Source: Hofstenia miamia
Taxonomy: Eukaryota; Xenacoelomorpha; Acoela
NCBI GenBank assembly: GCA_004352715.1
Contig: SCFE01000056.1
Span: 1,687,145-1,751,144 of the forward strand
Direction: 5' to 3'
DNA: 64,000 nt
Program-made: the position numbers and the translations under genes
In this document: positions 12,201-24,000 of the stretch, in pieces
How positions within the stretch are numbered: position 1 is the stretch's first letter
Layout: every line of letters starts with the position of its first letter
Notes under the pieces: generated by a model
The model's database searches: none
Seen by the model: only the letters and a program-made list of their open reading frames with translations
Told to the model about the DNA's origin: nothing

Positions 12201-15200
12201 CTTTCAGTACTTTTGCTGCACACTCAAGGAAATTTCATCTAAAAACGGGGACTAGATACTTAAAAGTTGAACTTTGAACCAAAGTACGAATTCAAATTCT
12301 AGGTAAGATACAATGGCGAATTAGCGGATGTCTTGAATTTTGTAATGAGCCTACATTAAAATCACATTTCAAAATTACAGTAGTTGAAGAAAATCCCAAT
12401 TTTTGGATTTATTGTAATTATTATGTTTTTGGCAACATCAAAAATTACAAATGGAGATGATTTTTTTTAATAGGAAAACAATAAACTTGTTAATGATGCT
12501 ACAAATGACTAGCATCAATATCGTTAGTATTCTTGCCAAAGTGAAATATACACTGACAGAACCTAATATTGAATAAATGTTAAAATCACATTTCAAAATT
12601 ACAGTAGTTGAAGAAAATCCCAATTTTTGGATTTATTGTAATTATTATGTTTTTGGCAACATCAAAAATTACAAATGGAGATGATTTTTTTTAATAGGAA
12701 AACAATAAACTTGTTAATGATGCTACAAATGACTAGCATCAATATCGTTAGTATTCTTGCCAAAGTGAAATATACACTGACAGAACCTAATATTGAATAA
12801 ATGTTAAAATCACATTTCAAAATTACAGTAGTTGAAGAAAATCCCAATTTTTGGATTTATTGTAATTATTATGTTTTTGGCAACATCAAAAATTACAAAT
12901 GGAGATGATTTTTTTTAATAGGAAAACAATAAACTTGTTAATGATGCTACAAATGACTAGCATCAATATCGTTAGTATTCTTGCCAAAGTGAAATATACA
13001 CTGACAGAACCTAATATTGAATAAATGTTAAAATCACATAAATTACCAATGAACTAAAATGACACTGTTTAGTTATAGTAAATCGAAGTTTAAAACAAGA
13101 AATATCAGCATAGCAAAACAAAAAACAACCATACAATCCATTTCTATAATGAAATATATAAAGGTAAATGAAAATTTAGTAAAGTATACAAATACACAGT
13201 AAAGATGTATTCGTGATGGTCTCCTTTAAACGCACACCACAAACACACTTTTTAATAAGAATATATTATTTTACTAGTTAGATTTCTTTCAAAAAATCTA
13301 CAAACCGGACATTTCATCAAAGGTGTTCTGCATGTCTTGAAGTTCTTGTTCGTAGAGTAAAATTTTATTCTTATCAGCTACGCTGCCAACATCGCGATAC
13401 TCCCTCCAATAGTCTAGAACCTTATGCTCATCTTCCACCTCTTTTTCTTTTCTTTTGATTTCGTTACCCAGCTCTAAAATATTTAGAGTTGATCAGTAGA
13501 AGTTCAAAATAATGCCAAGCCAAAACAATAATACCAAATTGCCACATTTTCTATGTGAAAGACTATTAATAAAAGTATACGACTTTTATCGTATTAATAG
13601 ATATAGAATGTTAATTGCCATAGTTTTCGGGCTATAAGATGTACATAAAATAAACATATTTGTAAAAAAAGGCAATGCGCTTTATATTATGGTGTGTCCT
13701 ATTGTCCGAAAAATATCGTGCACGATTAATTTCTAGAATTATTTTAATTCCTTTAGCTCGAAATAATAAACTTTTACTGTTACTATTAAGACTAGGAATC
13801 AGCTGATTGAATAGTAATCTATATTTGGGAAATACTAAACAAATTCTTCACGAAAATTTATTCGGCAAATCCTGACAGAAATCGCTCTACAACTCAGATA
13901 TAACAAGAATTACATATATAAAATTATTCACAAATAGGGTAAATTTGTCTGACTCACAAATATTTATGCTATTAGTTGCTATATTATAGAAATTGTTCAA
14001 TGTATATATTTTTATCAGGGTAGAAGAAAACAAAAAAACTTTTTAAAATGGTTTTTTCAAAATTAGGGGACCTTCAGTGTTCAAATTTATGAATTGTTCA
14101 CAATCCTGGATACAATGCACGGCGTAATTCAAGATTGTGACGTTTGAATCAGAAAAATACACTGAAAGCAATTCTGAAAAATAAGTATCAACAATTGTAA
14201 TTTGTTTGAAAGAATGCACTGATATTATTAATAATAATAATTATTATTATTATTTGACAGCAGTTGGGACAGCATGCTCCTGACACGCTTTCAAGTTCTC
14301 TCTCAAATATACTACAAAATGATATTTTCAAAGGAATTAATAACCTAGTATCAGCTGAATCTTACTTATTATCAAAGACTAAAACAAATTTACACAACCT
14401 TTTTGCAAAGCTACCAAAATAAGAAGCTGCAGAGGCTCTTTATTTTTTATTTAAGAAATCCATAAATGAAGAATGTCAATCAATACAATGCACAGATATC
14501 GCTACATCTATGGACTTCACAGATGCAGACAATGAAGAGATGCCTACAAAACCCCATCAACATCATTCCAAAAATCTATAACCAAGTAAATACCTAAAGA
14601 CACAGATATTTGTTTGCATTGGTAATTCTTTGCTAAATAATGTTAGAAGTGATCGTTTTCTACGTAATCAGAAAGTAGCATTCCATTCTTACTCAGGTAG
14701 AAACACTACTGGAATAAACGAAATAGTCCAAATGTATCCTGATACTAAAATAAAGACCATAATCTTAAACACTGGTACAATTGATGTTATAGATAATGAA
14801 TCCAATGTCAACTATCTAAAGGAATTTGAAAGTGATTTACGTTCATTAATTGAAACTGTGAAGTACAAGTTTAACCCAGATAAAATTATTTTACTGGAAA
14901 TTCCTGTGCTGGCAAAAGAAAACAAGCTGTACTTGAATAAATCTATATTAAGATATAATCAGGTCATGAAAGATATGTCAATGAGAAATTCATATATTTA
15001 AATAATTGAAACTTTCAAGTATTTTACTTGCATAACCCCCACAACAATAAATATGAAACTTATGTCAAGATATGGAATTCATCTATCATACAAGGGCCTT
15101 GCTCTTGTAGTAAAAAGAATAAAGAACTTCTTTGGTCACTATGATGCACTTATGGAATCTAAATCACGTAATAACACACAGCAGCAGTCTAGAGGAAATT

Positions 15201-18053
15201 ATGGCAAGCCTAACTACTGAAGAATACCTATAAAACATGATTACAGCTAAACAGGATTTCAGCCTACATACAAGGACGTTTTATCAATGAAACCTAATGT
15301 CTTTGCTCATCAAAGTGCACAAATTCCCAACCCAATGTCAACAAATGAAAGTCTGCACACACTTGTAAGAAAACGTTTAATACTTATAAATGAAAATTAT
15401 TAACTATTGGGGTATTCTAATTGCTAGTCTTGCACTTAGTTGTTTTCTTAACATTAACCATTTGCTTATCATATTCTATAAATCAAGTACAGTGCCAACA
15501 CTAAAAAACGTTACAAATGATTGCTGAATTTATTCATCATATATTGTCATGCGTTTTGCTTTCCCAAGCGTGCATAGGGATCTTGCTTTATTATATACAC
15601 ATATTACTTATGAGAAATGGCGACATTCATGCAAATCCTGGCTCCAAAAATATCTCTGAATTATTTGAAATTGCAAACAGTTTTAAAAATCATTTGAAAT
15701 TTGTGTATTTCAATGCTTGCAGTATTAAAGGGCATAGAAAAGAATTTCTGGAAATTGCTTTAAGGTTAGAACACAACACTATTTATGCAATAACTGAAAC
15801 CTGGTTGGATATTTGTAGTAATCTCAATCTCTATAACCCAAGTGTATCTTTGCTAAAAACAGTTCAGGTCGAGGTGGAGGACTCATGTTAGTTGTACCCA
15901 AAGCTCTCCAACCAAAGAGGTTAGAAGAATATGAAATAGTCGATGCCAATTTTGAATCTCTCTGGGTCAAGTTAGGTAAATACACTAGCAAATCATCTAT
16001 GTTATTAAATGTTAGTTACTGCCCTAAAAAGTATTGAGAAAAGAATTTACGAATTTTAAAATGATGGAATTACAAGAAGTGTGCCTAAGCTATAGAAATT
16101 TATCTTATTTGGTGATTATAACATGAACTACTTAGATGTTACAGATAGGAGCTATGTCAACAACTTGCGCAATGTGTTTGGGTTGGACATTATAAATAGC
16201 ACTACCCCAACCCAACTTAGGACGTTAATTGATTATGCAATAACAAAAGGCCAAAAGCATAACATTGTTGAAACCTTTGCTTTCCCTAGTTTCTCTGATC
16301 AATATATTATTCTCCATCTAACAAATCAACAGGCTTTACCACCATGCAGAAAACTGATCATTTCAAGATCATTTTTAAATTTTTCAGAACAGGCATTTAT
16401 AAAACAGCTGTATAACATCCCATTCGATTTTATATACACGCTAGAAGATCCAAATCATATGCTATCTTTTCTGCTTTCTCAAATAAGAAGTTCTATTGAT
16501 AAAGTAGCACCTTTGAGTAAGAAATATATTCGCAACAACTCACGAATCAGATCAATTAGTACTATATTTAAAATTAATCACGAATATAAAGTTTTAGAAG
16601 AAAAGAGGAAAGAGGCTTTAAATAATCTTAATGCACATCCATCATCTTCCATGCATAGTGCAAATTACAATAAAATCAAGGTTGATTTATCTAAACTAAA
16701 AACACAACTTCGTATTGACTATGCAAAAGGTTTCTATAACAAATTGAATAAAAGCAAGGACAAATGGAAGTTTGTGAACAATTTCTTGCATTGGAGTAAA
16801 AACGAGGAAGCTGACATAAAAGAGTTATCTATTAATGGAAATATGATATCAGACAAAACTGCAGTTGCAAACCATTTAAATGACGTATTCATCAATCTGG
16901 GGAAATATAGTTGACCTAAATTGGAACCAGCAATCCCATGTAAGGTAAGTTCTACATTTTGTTTCACATTGATAAAGAGCTTTATATCAGGACGAAAACA
17001 AAGAGTGAAAATAGGGCACACATATCCTAAATACAAAACTCCCTACTGCGGGTTCCACAGGGAAAGGGCCGCTTATGTTCACGTTGTATGTTAATGAAAT
17101 GTGTCATCACATAAACTATTGCGATATTTACCAATATGCAGATGATACTTGTATTTTTTCTCGTAACATCAGCCCATACACAGCTGCAAGCATTTTAATT
17201 AATAATATAAGGCACCTTATTGCATACTTTAATATGAATACACTAACTATAAACATTGATAAAACTCAATTCATGATCTTTTCTCCAAATGAAACTCGTA
17301 CATTAGCTGAGAACATAGAAATAAGCATTGATAAAAACAATAACATCAAACAATCTTCTGTTGTAACATATCTAGGTATCCAAATCGATAAGAGACTAAA
17401 TTTCCATTAATTCCTTTCTAAAAAGATGAGAAACATGAACTCTGACATTGAATATATTCGTGAATTAAGAACCACACTTGATAAATAGATTTGTAATGAG
17501 CCATTTTTCATATGCATGTCCACTCTTGAATGGAATAACAATTGCACAAAATGAGAATTTAAATGCAATTTTCAATAGATCTGTTCGGAGTTTATTAAAC
17601 ATTAGTAAGCAACAAACCAGCGCATTACTTAAAACATACCAGCTACTAGCATCTAAGTACTATATTCAATATGCTAGCTTGGTAATTATGTACAAATACA
17701 TCAACAAAATCACATGCTCAATGAAATTGTTTGAAACCCTCATAAAATTCAACCCTCGCACTCGTACATGTATAGTATTAAAGTTAGGTACATCTGCTAT
17801 ATGGCATAATTCGTTTATTATTAAAACCGCAAGAATGTGGATTAATTTAGACCAACAAATACGTTTTGCGGACAGTTTAAGCATATTTAAACGTAAGCTA
17901 AAACATAACCTTCTCAGCCATCAAGATATATTAGGGGCCTCAAAAAAATTGCACGCTTGGGAACGAATTATATAGTATTTTGCATAGTGTTTTGTAAATT
18001 TATTTTTATTTTATTTTTCTAAGCACTTCTTTAGACATAAAGAGCTTGTTAAC

Positions 18054-18094
<41 letters not shown>

Positions 18095-21000
18095 TAACGT
18101 GGGCAGGTAGCCCACTGTGTAAAGCGTAGTAGCTCAAATGAAAGCGCAAAGGGCAGAAAAGACTCTTAAGTCTTGATTGGCAATGTGAGTCCAACATCAA
18201 ACATAGAAAAAGGGCACTGATATCAAGTTATGAGAGAGCAAAGGCCTTTTGCAGCAGGCGGGCTTTAGATGATCAAAGGATACTAAGAACATTCGCATAA
18301 CAAGCTGAATCAACAATCAGGAGTGTGATTGGAAAAGTGGCCGTAGACACAGATCAAACGATAATGCCAAAGTTGACATAGTAACAGAACATAATGCAAA
18401 GCATCATCAGTACTAGAGCAGAGGCTAGCAGGACAGGTAAGAAATCTGCAGATAGATCAGAGTAAGGGGAAAATAGAACATTATATGCAATTCATGAGGC
18501 ATTCAGATCATAGAAAACCGATTTAGTATTTACCCAAAACCATTGTAATCAATTTGGAAAATTGCAAGTCTTGAAATATGGCGGCCACCCAGCTCAGCAG
18601 CAATATGTTTGACATCAACATCCACATTATTCCGCCCTTTCAATTCCCCAGGTAACCACTCTGTAGAAAAATATTCGCTTAATTTTTGCCAACTAGCAAA
18701 GGCCTGTGATCAAAATTTAGAAGACCATAGATAGAAACATAAGTTCAATATATTTAGTTATTATTACAAATTATAGTAACTCCTAGAAATCCACAATTTA
18801 GTTATCAGTGTGCATCATTCCAAACGAGAGAAAAAGTAGACAGAAACAATATCTACACACTTGCTCGACGAAATGCTGTTCTAATTTTTGCTAGAAGCCT
18901 CCCAATTAAACGCTATTTTAAATAATGTCAGTAAATCTCTTTGCACCATCATCAAATTAAAAAACATGAAAACAATTACGGAAAATTTTAGTAAGCTTTC
19001 GATTATTTAAAGACTTCTGGCGACGTTTTTGAAAGACTCATAGCCTACTAAATGACGGTCCGGATGCTTGCAGCAAAGTGAGAATAAAAGGAGTTGGGTT
19101 AAAAATCGCCATTGCGAAAATAAAACATCCGCTTGATTGCATGGCAAATGTTACCCGCGTCTTGTATCATATAAATAGTAATTTAATTTCACATGATTTT
19201 GTTATGGTAAAGCGCTGTTGAGTTTCAAATTGTCATTCAGGACATGACAACAAAACTGTGCATTAGCAATTTAAATTTCCAAAAGATCCACAAATGCGGT
19301 CAATGTGGTTGAAATCTACTGCACGAAAAAACTTCAAAATATCGCAATACACAATGATTTGTGATAAACACTTCGATATCCAATTTGCTTTCCAACAATT
19401 TTTGACTATCCTAAAAGCCAGCAGCATGTGTTATCCAATTAATTAAGTAAAATTATATCATATCAGTATAACCACTCCATCAATCAATCAAAAAATATGA
19501 TGTGGCAATCCTTAAGCCTTAATTTAATATAAATTCTAGTTTGTATGAGATTTTGTTGAATTAACTTGCTAAACAATTTTTTTAGCTTTTATCTCATGAA
19601 ATTTATTCTAAATTGTAATTAGTTAATGAAGAACAATTAAGATTTACTCACTCCGCAATATAACATCTATGCAGTCAAAATGGACCTTATTTACAGAGAT
19701 GAGGAGCCGGACAACAGAGATTTTGTCGAGTTCCATGAAGTTGATGACGTCTTCCGTAAGAGAAGAGAGTTTCGAAGAATCCGAAGGACTGTAACGGCGT
19801 TCGAAAAATTCGAGTTTATTCCAGGAGTGTACAGTAAGGGATGAGAAATAGAAAGGAGAGAAATACGCTTTTTCCGACGACGAGGAACAAAGGATGAAAT
19901 AACTTGGTGAAAAAAGGTGTACCAGTCATCAGCAGAGAAAGAGTCATTAAAAATGGGGTATGAAGAAGAGAGAGCAGCATTTTGAGAAACAAAGTCACTG
20001 TTAGATCGAGCTTATTGAGGAGTGGGAGGACAAGCAAATGGGGTAATAGAATTGACAGACAGGCTAAAGCGAACAAATAAGTGATCAGACAGTTGAACCG
20101 GAACAGGGACAACAGAGGTGTCAAAAATACGATCAGGATGAGAGTACAAAACCAAGTCAAGGAGAGAGGAGCGGGAAGTAGGAGAAAATACCAGCTATAA
20201 AATACCAGTAATAAGAGTTTATCATTGTACTAAAATATTTCTATAGATTTTCATAATGCATTGTTTAGAATTTTATTACGGTTCCCCAAAAACAGCCCAG
20301 AGAACTGCACGCGTTTGAAGAGGCTGATCGTTTACCGGTTTTCGAGGAAATTCATCAAGAATGTTGTCCAAATTCACGGAACTTTCATCATCTTGGAAGC
20401 TGTATTCAAATGTATCGGTTGGAAAGGTCTGTCCCAATTGTAGCTGAAACAATTCTTCTTTATCCATCCAATAAGATTGAATTATACATCAATGGTGTTT
20501 CAGTTCCACTTCCTATATGGCTACGAAAGATTCACGGTTGGAAAATTTCAAAAAAATCGAAAATATTTCTGAACTTGCTAACTATTTAAGTGGCGTTTAC
20601 ATAGACAACAGTAACAATAAATTTCTAGAAGAACTTGGTGCTTCTCGATACTCTCTCAAAAAGACATATTCGGTTGGTGTTATTAGGTTTGCTTTATTAC
20701 TAAGAATACATAGTTAGTTCATGAATAAATAGATTTGTCTTCTATTTAACTATTTTAGTTTAGGTCAGGATGGTGATCTCTTTATTAAGTTCAATGATGT
20801 GAATATTTATCTTTTATATGATGTTGTTCATCTGATTAAGACAATTAGAAATAACTGGTATCGTTTTGGAACATTTACTTTGCCTTCTTTTTCTTTTAAT
20901 ATTGATGTTTTTCCAATAAATTGTTTGGAAAAGGCAAAAGCTAATTGGGCTTTTCTACCAAAATCATATCATCGTGATAGCAGTATAAAGTATTCCTTAA

Positions 21001-24000
21001 GAAAGGCTCCTTCACTGAGTGAAACAGCATTTAATCCTAGTCAGAACAAACTCAGTGTTAAGTTGGCATTAACTATTTTTGATATAAGAAATGCTACAGC
21101 ATTAGTACAATATTTTAATGAATCGTCTGAGAACTCAACTACTGCGGAATTTATTAAGATAATCTACGTATGGTGGAGTATAGTTAATTCATAATCTGCA
21201 ATTCATCCCCAACGAATATCAAGAGGAATTTCAGACGATAGTGACAACTACAATTACCTATTGTATTTCGCGAATTGGGTTTCCAGATGGAAAGATTCTC
21301 ACCTAACAGGTTTAATAAGTCAAACCTTTACTGCTTTTGCAAACACTTTATTGGGTTTAGCTCAACTCTCAAATTGCTTATTGAAAGACAATTCACATCT
21401 CACATATAGTTTGCCAACCTGATTTCATCAGGACCCACCTGAAAAGACGTTTGGACGATATCGTCAGCTTAGTGGTGGTAGTTTTCTTGTAGACCTCTAC
21501 GAAGTACAACGATCTGAAAAAATCATTAAAATTAAATCAATTCTCGAAAATCATATTTCAGCATTGCGGGATACTTTGCAACCTATAGCATCATCCATTG
21601 CCCATAATTACGATTTTATAAATCCACTGAATGAACCAAATAAATTTTCTAACGAAAAAAAGTTTTGTATTATATTGCAGGCTGTGTTGCTTACAAAATT
21701 TCAACTTATATTCATTGTTGCTCCACATGTCGCTCTTCCTATTAATGATTACATTGAGGATGACGACGGAATTCGGAGATTATGATGTCGATTTGAATCG
21801 TGTTGGTCTTTAAATACCATCAAAGACCATTTATCAACCTGTATCTCATTTTATCGAATTCCTCAATTCAAATTTCAATTCATTACTGGCAAGGAAATAT
21901 CACCTAAAGGAGTATTGTACATACGCTTTACTCAACGCTTTTCCATCTCCTATTATTTGTGAATCTAATGGTGAATATGTATCCAAACGAATTTGTCATA
22001 TTTGTATTAACATCTTATTTAAGGTGGTATTATCCCAGAAACATTGCACAAAGAAACCTAATAAGTGACATAGAACTTAAGATTAATAATAAGCCAATAA
22101 ATCAAAATGAGTCAGTCAGCTACTTAGGAGTGGAGATAGATAATGAATTAAAATTTGAAAAATTTCTACTGCATAAGATTAAAAAAATGACTACAGGCAT
22201 TAGATATCTTTATCACTTACGCAATGTAACATCAAGCAATTATCATAAACAACTGATACATGCTTTCTGTTTGTCTTATTTTCAATACTGTTCCTTTCTT
22301 TTAACTAACCTAAATTCGAAACATCGTATGCTTCTATCAAAGACATTTAATTGGTGTATAAAAACTCTAAACTTTGCACAAAAACATGAAGTATCAGTAT
22401 ATCGTAATACGTGTTAGTTTGTAGATTTTACGTATACATATATTGCGCAACAAATTTGCTTTGACTTTTTTTGAAAAAAATGAGATTTGAGTTTTCACTG
22501 CTGTCAGATAGCCCCATTATTCTAGAATATCCTACGTCTATTGCACACCTTTATTTTACATCTAAAATGAGAAAAAAAGAGAATTAGTGAGGCCATATCG
22601 ATGATATTTACTATAGCTACCATTGCTTGGGAATTTTTATCCACTCCCCCCATTAAATGTCCCTATATACGTATTTTTTTCTTGGCGCAATCAGTTTGCT
22701 GTAATATATTCTCCTGTGTAATGTGATCTATCCAAGGATTTAACAGCCAAACAGATTCGAGCTTACATGCAGCAGTAAGTTCATTTCCTGGTGCACAAAA
22801 TACATCGCTAACAGAATTCTTTACTGATTTATATCATCCTTTAGTGTCTTGAGGCTCAAATAAACACAAGATTTTATTGGGGAATAAACGTGTTGGTAGA
22901 AACAACCAGGGTGGCCAGAAGCCTCAACATAAGAGGAAAAAAGTGACTGTTGATGAATTTCATGATCAATCAAATGTGTCAAATTCTGGATCAGCTGACC
23001 AAAACTCCAAGCCTAGTTTTAGCCATAAAATGCTCAGGAATCCTCATATTTCATACAATGTTGAGAATAAAGACTTTGTTCAGGAAGGATTTGTACTGTT
23101 TGATGTGTCAATATTGTTTGAATTCATCAAAAATGTAGTTTCATGCCCAGAATGTATGGTGCCATTTCATCACAACTAGTTACTGCGAATGAACACGGTT
23201 TCAGTCAAAATCTTTTTTGATTGTAGCTGGACGTACAATGTCCAAACATCTAAGTAGGTGGATAGGAAAGGCATACGAAGTCAACATACGAATGGTGAGT
23301 GCCTTTCGAGAAATAGGAAAGGGGCATACTGCGATGTAAAAGTTCTCTAAATTCATAAATATGCCACCTCCTCCCACGCCAGCAAATGTTAAGAAACTTG
23401 AACATCAAATTTTAACTGGGGCAAAACAACTTGCAGTTGATAGTATGAATACTGCTAGCATTGATGTTAAAGTTGTAGTAGGTACAGACTGTAGAGTATC
23501 TGTTACGGTTCCTGGCAGAAAAGGGGATACTCGGTGCACAAGTTTTGTATTATTGATTTCTTTGGACACTGTGATAAGTGTATTGATTATGAAGTCTAGT
23601 CCGATAATTGTAAAATGGTCTAAGAGAGACAAGACATCAATTGAATATAACAGATGGAACTTAATCCTGTAATATGGAAGATGTAGGGATGTGTCGGCTC
23701 TTTGGTAGATCAGAAGTACATCGAAGACTAAGATACAAACTATGCTTGGTGAAGGGACTCTTCTATCTTCAAATCTGTTGTTAAGTCACAACCATATGGA
23801 GAAGATGTTACAATCACAAAATTAGAATGTGTGGGACATGTCCAGAAGTTTGTTGGTACAAACTTGCGAAATAAGAAAAAAAGGATAAAAATCTTGGTGG
23901 CAGAGGAAAACTCACTGATGAAAAGGTAGAGATCTTGCAAAATTATTATGGCATAGCTATAAGATCAAATTTAGCCTCTGTTGATAACATGAAACGGAAC

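Larger units (their letters stand above)
14260..18055 (+). mobile_element. CR1/L2-like LINE, two decayed ORFs
   Basis: A non-LTR retrotransposon copy in sense order: ORF1 with an SGNH-esterase-like region (14260-15400), an endonuclease (15630-16330), a linker, and a shortened reverse transcriptase and C-terminus (16330-17975). It ends near an AAT microsatellite. Most of the RT core between the linker and the YADDT motif is deleted, so the copy is dead. Confidence 0.85.

Noticed and set aside
12438-12847. Two identical 61-codon minus-strand frames
   Set aside because: They are copies of the same non-coding stretch in the 224-bp tandem repeat, with no conserved motif.
19816-20160. Leu/Phe-rich minus-strand frame that could look like a membrane protein
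   Set aside because: An adjacent frame of the same strand carries LINE endonuclease-linker signatures, and the hydrophobic frame is a shifted reading of it.
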